Assembly: GCA_015654915.1 (NCBI GenBank)
Contig: JAATFY010000251.1
Location: forward strand, 1 to 12,663
Direction: 5' to 3'
Source of the DNA: Rhodospirillales bacterium
GTDB taxonomy: Bacteria > Pseudomonadota > Alphaproteobacteria > UBA9219
DNA: 12,663 bases
The translations under genes and the position numbers were made by a program. Shown piece after piece: positions 1 to 6,592 of this stretch. Numbering within the stretch: position 1 is the stretch's first letter; each line of letters starts with the position of its first letter. The notes under the pieces were generated by a model. That model did no database searches, had not been told where the DNA came from, and saw only the letters and a program-made list of their open reading frames with translations.

Positions 1-48
1 GCGGTAACGGCCAGATCGCATGAAAAAGCTCGAAAAAACAGCGTTCAT
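1..48 (-). CDS. Possible 5' end of a further minus-strand gene (partial)
   Basis: An ATG at 48-46 on the minus strand opens a frame that stays open to the window edge, giving 16 residues (MNAVFSSFFMRSGRYR). A GAGG ribosome-binding site lies 5 nt upstream. It follows the dotF-like gene on the same strand, where Legionella has icmC/dotE and icmD. Sixteen residues cannot identify it. A second in-frame ATG at 21-19 is an alternative start. Because a hairpin separates it from dotF, it could also belong to a different transcription unit. Confidence 0.3.
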   Translation of the reverse strand, partial: MNAVFSSFFMRSGRYR

Positions 49-159
49 AGAGCCTCAAAATAGAATCGAGAAAAATCGTCTCAATTTGTTTCCATGGAGC
101 GATTGTGCCGTGGAAATCCTTAAAAAGCGTTTAATTTCAGGGGTTTTCATGGATTATCA

Positions 160-188
160 GGGGGATGGCGGACAGGCCGCCATCCTCC
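160..188 (-). terminator. Stem-loop downstream of the dotF-like gene, candidate terminator
   Basis: Arms 160-171 and 177-188 form a GC-rich stem of about 12 bp (core GATGGCGG / CCGCCATC, one G-T pair) around a 5-nt loop. It starts about 30 bp after the dotF-like stop in the direction of transcription. No run of T follows on the minus strand, so it may be a weak or Rho-assisted terminator, or an mRNA-stabilising 3' hairpin. The rest of the gap between the dotF stop and position 48 shows no convincing gene. Confidence 0.4.
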
Positions 189-217
189 CCGAACTTCATG
201 CCGCGATTATCAAGCGT

Positions 218-1399
218 TTAGCGCACGGTTCCTTGCGAGCCTTCCACCACCCAGTTATCGCCATTCTGGTGGATAGCCAGGACGCGGCCGAGGCCCGTTA
301 GGGTATCGCCCACCTGAACGTGACGCAGCTCGGAGGAAGTAGCATCGGTCGCTACCCATGCCTCGTCCGGCGTGGCCGCACGCAAGACCCAATGCGCGGA
401 AGACGATTTCTTCGGGGCTGCGCGATGCGTCGCCTTATGGACCACGCGCACGCTCTGGTGACGGACGGTTTTGTGTTTGGTTTTCATGGCGGCGCGCGGT
501 TTGCTTCGCACGACGCTCTGATCGGGCTGCTCGACGGACATATCCGGCGTGGCCACCGGCGCGGCGTGCTGCGCCTGCGCCAGTTGCTGTTCGATTTTAT
601 TGAGCCGGTCTTCGAACGCGGGGCCGGGCGACGGATTGGCAGCGATCATGTTGCTGACTTGATTCATTTGCTGTGTCGCCTGCGCAATGGATTTCTGCAA
701 ATCCTCGACATGCGCCGAAAGCGCGTTCAGACGCGTCTCGACCGCATTGCCCGCAGCAGGTGCGGAAGCAGCCGTTGCCGGGGGCATTACAGCCGCCGGA
801 ACAACGGATGCGGGAACGGCAGGAGTCACGAGCGGTGGCGCTGAAGTTGTCGGCACAGAAGCGGGGTTCGCCGGCGGCATTGCGGCCACAGGGACAGCAG
901 CGGGGACAGGTGCAGGGGAAGGAACGGGTGCGGCATCGGTAACGGGCGCGAGAGCCGTTGTTGGCGCAACGTCCTCGGGCGCCGGCTTCGGATTACCAAC
1001 ATCGGTGTTTCCGTTATCGGGGGCGGCCGTTGGTTTGGGCGCGGCCGTTTCCAGCGCGGCAGTCGACAAGGGCGGCAACGGCGCGAAGGGAGAGACCGGC
1101 GGCTTTGGTCCGCCAAACTGCCAGTAAAGCAAGGCGCCGAGAAACAGCAGGCCGCCGACACCCGCGACGATCGGCAAAATCAGGGATGCTTTTTTCGGCG
1201 TCGATTCCTGGGTATCGGAATCTTCGCCCATTACTTCGGTTTCCTCGGAAACGGTTGCTGTCTCCTCGGGTGCATGGTCGGCGAAATCGTCCACCGGCGG
1301 CTGGTCGCCCTGCCAGGCTTCGGTTTCCGACGTCATGTCTTGTTCGTGATCGGCACCGACCTCATGGTCATGGGGCCCGGAACCGTAATTATCCGTCAT
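218..1399 (-). CDS. dotF: DotF/IcmG-like type IVB secretion inner-membrane protein
   Basis: This 393-aa bitopic protein has an acidic cytoplasmic N-terminus (1-68) and one membrane helix near 72-93. A long Ala/Pro-rich periplasmic linker (about 100-219) follows, then a predicted coiled coil (220-279), a Lys/Arg/His-rich segment (about 300-332) and a small beta-rich C-terminal domain (336-393, with VQVGDTLTGLGRVLAI). DotF (IncI TraP) is known to associate with the DotG/DotH core in the envelope. Assignment rests mainly on position directly after dotG, as icmG follows icmE in Legionella, on the single-helix-plus-coiled-coil layout, and on the C-terminal domain, which resembles that of DotF/TraP from memory. 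The ATG has AGGAG 8 nt upstream; the gene starts 32 bp after dotG. The Pro-rich linker is the least conserved part. Confidence in a type IVB role is good; the exact orthologue is less certain. Confidence 0.7.
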   Translation of the reverse strand: MTDNYGSGPHDHEVGADHEQDMTSETEAWQGDQPPVDDFADHAPEETATVSEETEVMGEDSDTQESTPKKASLILPIVAGVGGLLFLGALLYWQFGGPKPPVSPFAPLPPLSTAALETAAPKPTAAPDNGNTDVGNPKPAPEDVAPTTALAPVTDAAPVPSPAPVPAAVPVAAMPPANPASVPTTSAPPLVTPAVPASVVPAAVMPPATAASAPAAGNAVETRLNALSAHVEDLQKSIAQATQQMNQVSNMIAANPSPGPAFEDRLNKIEQQLAQAQHAAPVATPDMSVEQPDQSVVRSKPRAAMKTKHKTVRHQSVRVVHKATHRAAPKKSSSAHWVLRAATPDEAWVATDATSSELRHVQVGDTLTGLGRVLAIHQNGDNWVVEGSQGTVR

Positions 1400-1431
1400 T
1401 GTCAGAACTCCTGCGAGGTGCGGCCATCAAT

Positions 1432-3003
1432 CTAACGGCCATACGTTGTCGTGCCAAGCCCTGGTGACAGGCCTGTGGGAAAAGCGGAATAAGGCGATGC
1501 GCCGTAAGGGGCGGCGGTATTACCGTAATTCGGATAAGGCACATTGGAGGCTGGTTGCGCGCCATAACCGGCCACCGTCATGCCGGGATAGGTCGGACCG
1601 CCCATAGGATTAAGCCCGTAAGGCGCGCCCGGATAGGAAGAAGCGCCCTGATAGCTGCCGCCGAAACCTGAGAGACCCGGCGGGTAACCGGCACCCGCCA
1701 CATTGGCGGCGTAAGGCGAAGGCTGCGTTTGCATGTCGGTCGCCGAGGTAACAAAAAAGAGCCCCATCGGCGTGCCGGCGGCGACGCGCACCAGCGGCTT
1801 GGTCTGATTAGCCTGGTTCTGGAAAAACTGGCTGGCGGTTTGCGCGGCAGCGCCGAGACCCTGGAACATTCCCTGCTGATAGCCTTCTTTGCCTTGCGAG
1901 ATAATCGTCGAGGTACCGTTGGTGGTCGTCGTCGAGCTGTTCTGCCCGATCGCCTGACCGAAACCCTGCAGAAATCCTGCCGCCGCCGGCAAAAGAACGC
2001 GGGTGAAATAGCGCTGGTCGACTTCGGTCGCCATGCCGCCGAGCGTCGTATCCGGATCGAGCGCAACGGCGTTGATCGAATAATCCTTGCCCTTGAAATT
2101 GACGAGTGTGAATTGCAAAACGAGATAATCGGCGTAGCCGTTGGCGACCTGAAACTGGCCTATGGCGCGCGCGCCCGAAAAAGGACCGGAAACGATCTGC
2201 GCCAGAATGGGGCCCGGCACATCGGAATTGGCTTCGGTCAACAGTTGGGCATAGCTGACGGTGCCGGCAGAGACCAGCGTCTTCGGCGCGGTTTGCGCGG
2301 CGGTTGCGGCAGCGTCGGTGGTGGACGCAGTCCCCCCGGCGGCAGTTTGTTTTCCTTTCTTCTCATTCAGATAATTTTTGAGGTCATCGGGCGACATCAC
2401 CAGAACCTGCTTGGCTCCGGTCGGAGTCCAGCTTTCTATCAATTGCGACATCTGCCGCTGCATTGCTGTCGCCAGGCTATCGTCGAAGGGCTCTTGCTGC
2501 CGGGGCTGCTGGATTTGCTGCTGCACCTGCACCTGTTGCTGCTGCACCTGTTTTTGTTCCTGACGCAGGCGCTCGACTTCGTTTTTCAATTCGTTCAGCG
2601 GGTCGGACTTCCGTTCGCTGGCGTTAAGCGCGCCAAGATCGCTCACTTGCCCGATCGGCGTCGGTAAAGCGCTGCCGCCGGTCTGTAACGCCGTCTTTTC
2701 GCGATCCTGGGACGCCAAGTTGGTCTGCTCCTGCATATAGGGCGAAGCGGGTCCCCCGGGCGGGGCGTTGATGCCGGGTGGGTTGACCAGCCGCGAAGCG
2801 GTTTGAGACGAGGAGCCGCCCGAGAGAAAACTTACGCTGGCGGCGACAATGGCGGCCACAGCCGTCATCAGAACGATCAGCTTGAAGAGCGGGCGCGAAC
2901 GCCACGCTTCGGCAAGGTTGGAGCGCAAGCCTCCGTTGGGGGCCGGCAATTCCTCGGTCGGACCGAGATCGTGATGTTCGAAATCGTCGTTGTTATTTGT
3001 CAT
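1432..3003 (-). CDS. dotG: DotG/IcmE type IVB secretion core protein
   Basis: DotG (IcmE, IncI TraO) is the VirB10-like protein that spans from the inner membrane to the outer-membrane core. This 523-aa copy has a short cytoplasmic N-terminus, a membrane helix at about 39-60, and a Gln-rich coiled coil at about 136-172. The diagnostic C-terminal domain spans about 242-423 (SYAQLLTEANSDVPGPILAQ, ALDPDT, FLQGFGQAIGQ), closely recalling Legionella DotG. It is about half the length of Legionella DotG (about 1050 aa) and lacks the pentapeptide-type repeat region. After the conserved domain it carries an unusual 99-residue Gly/Pro/Tyr-rich tail (425-523). I chose the ATG at 3003, inside the last codons of dotH (11-bp overlap, suggesting translational coupling), with GGGACGA upstream. 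A TTG six codons earlier (3021) is possible but less likely. Confidence 0.93.
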   Translation of the reverse strand: MTNNNDDFEHHDLGPTEELPAPNGGLRSNLAEAWRSRPLFKLIVLMTAVAAIVAASVSFLSGGSSSQTASRLVNPPGINAPPGGPASPYMQEQTNLASQDREKTALQTGGSALPTPIGQVSDLGALNASERKSDPLNELKNEVERLRQEQKQVQQQQVQVQQQIQQPRQQEPFDDSLATAMQRQMSQLIESWTPTGAKQVLVMSPDDLKNYLNEKKGKQTAAGGTASTTDAAATAAQTAPKTLVSAGTVSYAQLLTEANSDVPGPILAQIVSGPFSGARAIGQFQVANGYADYLVLQFTLVNFKGKDYSINAVALDPDTTLGGMATEVDQRYFTRVLLPAAAGFLQGFGQAIGQNSSTTTTNGTSTIISQGKEGYQQGMFQGLGAAAQTASQFFQNQANQTKPLVRVAAGTPMGLFFVTSATDMQTQPSPYAANVAGAGYPPGLSGFGGSYQGASSYPGAPYGLNPMGGPTYPGMTVAGYGAQPASNVPYPNYGNTAAPYGASPYSAFPTGLSPGLGTTTYGR

Positions 3004-4234
3004 GATCGTCGTCCCGTACAAGCTGCGCGCGCACCATGGCGCCGTTATCCGACATCAGAAGAACCGGGGCGTCGCCGATCTCGTACACCGTCATGCCGTC
3101 CGCCGAGGACACGCTCGAGTCCCACGCCGGCGACAGCAAGGTAAGCGGCGTGCGGACAAACACATGGTCGTCCATCATCCACGCCATGGTGCGCGCGTCG
3201 AGCCCGCTGACTTTCATGCGCTTGGCGTCGGTCGGCGGTGCGTTTTCGAGAATCATTATCATATTTTCGTTGCCGGCTTCGAGGCGCGGCCTCTGGATCA
3301 GGGGCGCCTTGGCGCCGGGGCCCATTTTGGCGATGCGGGCATCGTAACGTAAATCGACGTTGGGACCGCCGGCCACGAGCCGGAAAATAACCGGCGTCGA
3401 CAGATCCTTGAGCAATACCGATAAATTGCCGGAACCAATGCGGGTCAGGGGCATCACGCGCACCACATGCGTGCCCGCCTGCGTTGGCGAAACCTCGAAA
3501 TTGCCGCCCACGCCGACATCGAGAATAGGCCAGGGCTCGCCGGTCGCATCGACCATGTTGATGGTGGTCACATATCCTGCGGCAAGATTGATCTGCGGCG
3601 GATCAACGCCGGGATCGAGCGACAAGGTCGAAATGCGCACCTGCCCTTTGGGCGGCCCCGAGGATGGCGGCTGGGACGCTTCCTGCGTTTGCTCCAGCCG
3701 GTGCATGAAGTTGCGCACCTGATCGGGCGAGAGCGGCAAAAGTCCCGACGCCGCGCGGTCGTAGGATTTCACATTATGTTCTTCTTCGCGTTTCATCTGG
3801 TCGGCTTCCGCCTGGGCTTGAGCCTGCAGCGCCGCCTGTTCGGCCTGCATTTGCAATTGCGCCGGATCGTTGGAAAAAGCAGCGGCGGGCGGGGGCGATG
3901 GAATATTAATTGCGGATGTTGCCGGTAACGCGGGCGGCTGGAAAGCATCCGGCTGCTGTTGCGGTGCCGGGGGCGGAACGGCGTAAGGAGATGCAGATGC
4001 CGCGGCTGGTGCGGTTCCCGGTGCGGACACAAGCGACCCGCCCGACGCCGCTACAGCGCTTTCGGGCGACGAAGTTGCCGGCACCACCGCACTGGTGGCC
4101 GCCGGAGTCGTCGCAGTTGCAGCAACAGCAAAGTGCGTATGAAAAAGGACGAACGCAAGGACGAACGCGGCGGCCGTAAGCGCGGCGCGAAAGAATTTTT
4201 TTCCTTTTAAGGATTGTGCGCGGTCTCTAAACAA
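2993..4234 (-). CDS. dotH: DotH/IcmK type IVB secretion outer-membrane core protein
   Basis: DotH (IcmK, IncI TraN) is part of the outer-membrane core complex with DotC, DotD and DotG. The 413-aa product has a Sec-type signal peptide (Lys-rich start, hydrophobic 17-31, likely cleavage after AVA near 38). A Pro/Ala-rich linker follows (about 40-120), then a helical Gln/Ala/Glu stretch (123-153) and the conserved region (about 163-405). Signatures of the family are LLPLSPDQVRNF, VDATGEPWPI (228-237), and LSPAWDSSVSSADG (367-380), which resembles the Legionella segment LSPGW...SSADG. The only possible start after the upstream in-frame stop is TTG at 4234-4232. GAGGA (4242-4246) sits 7 nt before it, so this appears to be a genuine TTG start. 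A 124-bp gap separates it from the preceding dotI-like gene, the longest in the operon, so an internal promoter is possible, but none is clear. Confidence 0.94.
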   Translation of the reverse strand: MFRDRAQSLKGKKFFRAALTAAAFVLAFVLFHTHFAVAATATTPAATSAVVPATSSPESAVAASGGSLVSAPGTAPAAASASPYAVPPPAPQQQPDAFQPPALPATSAINIPSPPPAAAFSNDPAQLQMQAEQAALQAQAQAEADQMKREEEHNVKSYDRAASGLLPLSPDQVRNFMHRLEQTQEASQPPSSGPPKGQVRISTLSLDPGVDPPQINLAAGYVTTINMVDATGEPWPILDVGVGGNFEVSPTQAGTHVVRVMPLTRIGSGNLSVLLKDLSTPVIFRLVAGGPNVDLRYDARIAKMGPGAKAPLIQRPRLEAGNENMIMILENAPPTDAKRMKVSGLDARTMAWMMDDHVFVRTPLTLLSPAWDSSVSSADGMTVYEIGDAPVLLMSDNGAMVRAQLVRDDDHDK

Positions 4235-4358
4235 AAGGTCGTCCTCGAATCAGCCCGTATCATCCGAATGAATCTAGTCTTTCAGCAGACCAAAGTTAAT
4301 AGCAAGTTTACAGCGATATCCCACCCTGAAAACCCCTTAACAAGCCAATGATGCAGTT
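4235..4358. other. 124-bp gap between dotI paralogue and dotH
   Basis: This is the only sizeable break inside the secretion operon and is richer in A/T than the flanking genes. I see no hairpin that would terminate transcription and no convincing -35/-10 pair on the minus strand. The only supported element is the GAGGA ribosome-binding site at 4242-4246 serving the TTG start of dotH. Confidence 0.5.
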
Positions 4359-5132
4359 TTAACTTTTCAGCGACCAGGCCGCGATACCGATACCGGAAGG
4401 GTTATACTCCGCAGGCACACGGACAATGGTCAGGTTGATGATGGCTTTTTCGCGCTGCGTGACGTTGTTGTTGGTGGCAAAAGTCATAATCACCGGCATC
4501 TGCACGATCCATTCATAAGCCTGCTGTTCGTTCACGCCCTGCGCTACGATCACAGGCGTGTCGGAGGGTACGGTGGTCAGCACCAGCTGGTTCTTTTTGA
4601 AGGTTTCGCCGATTTTCTGGCGGATGAACGCCTTTTTAAACGATTCCCAACCCTCCGGCGTAAAACGCGGCTCCTGCGCCGCAAGTTTACTCTCGAAGTC
4701 CCCGAAGCCGATGGTCATGATTTCGGTGGTGGTGGTGGTCGCCCACGACAATATGGCGCGGTTGGTCATGTTGGGAACAGTCAGCGCGACCAACTGCATC
4801 ACCTCATGCTGGGGATTGAGCGCGTAATACTGATAAACCGGCCGGAAAAAAGGCGTTCCCACAATCAGGAAGCCGCCCAGCACGGCAAGGGTGATCGTTT
4901 CGAATGTCACAATCCGCACAAGCCTGACATACCGGGCGTGGGCGGCCCTTTCATCGGCGACGTAATCGATTGTCACCGGATCGAGGCTGAAGAAATGCCG
5001 CGCCGGTTTTTTGGCTTTTGGCGGCTTGGGCGGTGGTGGCGCCGCTTTTTGGGGAGCAGGCGTCACCGCGGCAGGCTTGGCTTTCTTCTTGGCGGCAGGT
5101 TTGAGCCGCGACAGGGAAAACGACGGCGTCAT
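4359..5132 (-). CDS. dotI: DotI/IcmL-family type IVB secretion inner-membrane protein, copy 2 (Lys/Pro-rich N-terminus)
   Basis: This 257-aa protein belongs to the DotI/IcmL/TraM family, which forms an inner-membrane complex with a periplasmic domain resembling VirB8. A Lys/Ala/Pro-rich cytoplasmic stretch (about 10-45) precedes a membrane helix (73-93). The periplasmic domain (about 100-257) carries YYALNPQHEVMQLVALTVPN, FTPEGWESFKKAF and IVRVPAEYNPSGIGIAAW, close to Legionella IcmL. By position it is the dotI/icmL slot directly upstream of dotH. The ATG at 5132 overlaps the stop of the upstream paralogue (ATGA), implying translational coupling; no separate Shine-Dalgarno is obvious. A GTG at 5162, ten codons earlier, is possible. 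The basic, proline-rich N-terminus is the part that differs from the paralogue. Confidence 0.92.
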   Translation of the reverse strand: MTPSFSLSRLKPAAKKKAKPAAVTPAPQKAAPPPPKPPKAKKPARHFFSLDPVTIDYVADERAAHARYVRLVRIVTFETITLAVLGGFLIVGTPFFRPVYQYYALNPQHEVMQLVALTVPNMTNRAILSWATTTTTEIMTIGFGDFESKLAAQEPRFTPEGWESFKKAFIRQKIGETFKKNQLVLTTVPSDTPVIVAQGVNEQQAYEWIVQMPVIMTFATNNNVTQREKAIINLTIVRVPAEYNPSGIGIAAWSLKS

Positions 5133-5770
5133 CGCGCGTTTTTCGGATTGATGGTCACCCACTGCTCGATGCTGATGCCGTCGGGATTTTGCAGCGTCGA
5201 GACGCGCGTGACGCGCAGGAACAACAGCGTATTGATGGGCTGCGGCGGCTCGTTGCCGTCAAACTTGATGGTGATGGGGAATTTCATATCCCAGGTGTAA
5301 ATGCCGTTGCGCACATCCGCGCTGGTGATTTCCGGCGCCGCGTTGATATCCATCGTGACGACCAGCTTGCGCGCTTCGACCGCGTCGATGATGTTGGACT
5401 CCTTGAGCGCCTTGGTGAAGCTTTCCCATCCCGTCGCGGTGAAATTGTTCGACACCTGCTGCAAACGTTCGCGATAATCGTGATAGCCGAAACGCATGAC
5501 GTTCTGCGCGGTCGCCGCCGCCCAAGCGATGACCTCCGCCTGCGAACGGTAGGGCTCATTCAGCGGCACGATGTTGATGATGCGCCCGTCGGCCGTGGTG
5601 GCGAAATAGACCTGCCGCGTCTGGATCGTCATCAGAAGGCCAACGAGGGCGGCGACCAGAAACACAATCAGAACGGCCTGAATGACGCTGATGCGCAAAA
5701 GCAGACGATACCCGTCGCGGTAAAAGGCGTTGCGGTTCAGAACCGTGGCAATCGCGTCTTTCAGGGCCAT
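5129..5770 (-). CDS. DotI/IcmL-family type IVB secretion inner-membrane protein, copy 1 (dotJ/icmM position)
   Basis: This is a 213-aa DotI/IcmL/TraM-family protein with a short cytoplasmic N-terminus, a membrane helix at about 25-49 and a periplasmic domain. Conserved features include YFATTADGRIINIVPLNEPY (55-74), FTATGWESFTKALKESN (110-126) and LRVTRVSTLQNPDGISIEQW (185-204), aligning by eye with its neighbour and with Legionella IcmL. It occupies the position of dotJ/icmM. DotJ in Legionella is a short paralogue (about 94 aa) lacking the periplasmic domain, whereas this one is full length. The ATG at 5770 has AAGGA about 8 nt upstream and lies 19 bp after the GcrA-like stop. An open-frame extension to 5836 would overlap the upstream gene and is less likely. 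The downstream paralogue overlaps by 4 bp. The two periplasmic domains are diverged, which argues against a recent duplication. Confidence 0.9.
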   Translation of the reverse strand: MALKDAIATVLNRNAFYRDGYRLLLRISVIQAVLIVFLVAALVGLLMTIQTRQVYFATTADGRIINIVPLNEPYRSQAEVIAWAAATAQNVMRFGYHDYRERLQQVSNNFTATGWESFTKALKESNIIDAVEARKLVVTMDINAAPEITSADVRNGIYTWDMKFPITIKFDGNEPPQPINTLLFLRVTRVSTLQNPDGISIEQWVTINPKNAR

Positions 5771-5789
5771 AAGGGAATCCTTTTTGTCC

Positions 5790-6263
5790 TCACGTTGCCG
5801 GCACGTGAAGTTCCGGCAACGAGCTTGCCGATTCATATTCCGAGGAGCCCTTGCAGGTCGAGCAAATTCGGTTGTGACGTCCGACGGATTCGAACTTGCT
5901 GAGACACATCAGGCAAATACGCAGTGATGTCGTCGGCGCGATCACGCCTGAAGGCGCCGCCGCGCTGCGGGTGGAGGGCGTACGCACCGTCGTCTGGATC
6001 GGCATTCCGTTTTCATCCATCGGACGCCGTCCGGGCTTGCGCCCCGGCGCCGAACGTCGCGGCAAGCCGAGGCGGGCGGCGCGCGTCATGATTGCGGGAA
6101 CCGAGCGGCCCAGTTTATCGGCGATGGCTTTCGGCGACTGGTTCTGCAACCACATTTCGCGCAAGATGCCGTCCTGATCCTGCCAGAGCGGACCCGTGAT
6201 AGCTCCCGTACCCGATGTTTCGGGCGGGGTTTCTTCGTCCGGCGATAAATCCGAGTTACTCAC
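5790..6263 (-). CDS. GcrA-like helix-turn-helix protein with C-terminal zinc-finger motif
   Basis: This 157-aa likely DNA-binding regulator heads the secretion operon. Residues 27-67 (W27, then QSPKAIADKLGRSVPAIMTR) follow the GcrA pattern W-x-LW-x-G-S-x-IA-x-LG-x-RNAVIGK-x-RLGL and end in AARLGLPRR. A basic linker follows. The C-terminus has C117-X2-C120-X13-C134-X2-C137, a four-cysteine zinc-binding motif of a kind found in small plasmid and phage proteins of alphaproteobacteria. GcrA in Caulobacter is a sigma70-interacting cell-cycle regulator; this protein lacks the canonical GcrA C-terminus, so it is better called GcrA-like. I chose the GTG at 6263-6261 because GAGGAG lies 9 nt upstream; a TTG at 6305 has no such support. 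It ends 19 bp before the first dotI paralogue and is probably co-transcribed, suggesting local regulation of the operon. Confidence 0.75.
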   Translation of the reverse strand: MSNSDLSPDEETPPETSGTGAITGPLWQDQDGILREMWLQNQSPKAIADKLGRSVPAIMTRAARLGLPRRSAPGRKPGRRPMDENGMPIQTTVRTPSTRSAAAPSGVIAPTTSLRICLMCLSKFESVGRHNRICSTCKGSSEYESASSLPELHVPAT

Positions 6264-6272
6264 GTAACGACA

Positions 6273-6278
6273 CTCCTC
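6273..6278 (-). promoter_or_regulatory. Ribosome-binding site deciding the GTG start of the GcrA-like gene
   Basis: The minus strand reads GAGGAG here, 9 nt before the GTG at 6263-6261. It is the reason to prefer that start over the upstream in-frame TTG. Confidence 0.7.
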
Positions 6279-6490
6279 ACGGGCCGTCTCCGAAGCCTGC
6301 CGCAACTAATACGCTTCTATGCGCTCTATATCGGGGGCAATACCTTCAAAGACTTACGAAACTGACGAAACTAATTACCCAAGCAGTTAGCCCGTAAATT
6401 ACTCAAATTCTCTTAACGGCTCCTGATTTAAGGCCGGCTTATGTTTTCACGGTAAGGGGAAAACGTTTTATCTTTATTTTTCATATAGAT

Positions 6491-6517
6491 AACGGAAAAT
6501 TTCATTTCTCTTCCGTT
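6491..6517. repeat. Inverted repeat AACGGAA-N13-TTCCGTT, possible operator
   Basis: Perfect 7-bp arms at 6491-6497 and 6511-6517 are separated by 13 bp. The repeat overlaps the putative -35 region (6500-6505) and lies just upstream of the Fur-like box. The arm spacing gives a centre-to-centre distance of 20 bp, about two helical turns, as expected for a dimeric regulator. The cognate protein is unknown; the GcrA-like protein is one candidate by proximity only. Confidence 0.4.
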
Positions 6518-6527
6518 CTTATATGAT
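6500..6527 (+). promoter_or_regulatory. Candidate sigma70 promoter for the plus-strand operon
   Basis: TTTCAT (6500-6505) and TATGAT (6522-6527) are separated by 16 bp in an A/T-rich stretch. They lie about 65 bp before the ATG at 6593, giving a leader of about 55-60 nt. The -10 overlaps the start of the Fur-like box, as in Fur-repressed promoters. The match is moderate. Confidence 0.45.
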
Positions 6528-6543
6528 AATGAGAATCATTTGC
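6525..6543 (+). promoter_or_regulatory. Fur box
   Basis: The 19 bases GATAATGAGAATCATTTGC match the classical Fur consensus GATAATGATAATCATTATC at 16 of 19 positions. The match continues into TGCATT, giving two overlapping 7-1-7 elements (6524-6538 and 6530-6544), the arrangement described for Fur dimers. It overlaps the candidate -10 of the rightward promoter, so iron-dependent repression of the 6593-11037 operon is the simplest reading. Many alphaproteobacteria use RirA or Irr instead of Fur, so the host's regulator set matters. Confidence 0.7.
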
Positions 6544-6592
6544 ATTATTAATTGGGAAGCGATAGCCTGCCGCTTCCCTTCGACCCGATCCG

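Larger units (their letters stand above)
6264..6592. promoter_or_regulatory. Divergent intergenic control region
   Basis: These 329 bp separate the minus-strand secretion operon from the plus-strand operon. The left part must hold the promoter for the GcrA-like gene, but I see no strong -35/-10 pair there. A tandem pair ACGAAACT (6356-6363 and 6365-6372) lies about 100 bp upstream of its start codon. The right part (about 6460-6560) is clearly A/T-rich and holds an inverted repeat, a candidate promoter and a Fur-like box, listed separately. No small gene or RNA is evident. Confidence 0.6.

Noticed and set aside
55..150. 31-codon minus-strand frame between the hairpin and position 48
   Set aside because: It has no Shine-Dalgarno and an unremarkable basic composition, and lies where a leader would be. 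It is not distinguishable from chance.
20..301. 93-aa plus-strand open frame at the left edge
   Set aside because: It crosses the hairpin and the end of dotF on the other strand, has no ribosome-binding site, and its sequence resembles no protein family.
5771..5836. N-terminal extension of the first dotI paralogue
   Set aside because: It would overlap the end of the GcrA-like gene; the ATG at 5770 has a good ribosome-binding site and fits family length.
6264..6592. Possible tRNA or small RNA gene in the divergent region
   Set aside because: No cloverleaf, no strong hairpin followed by a T run; the structure seen is better explained as regulatory sites.
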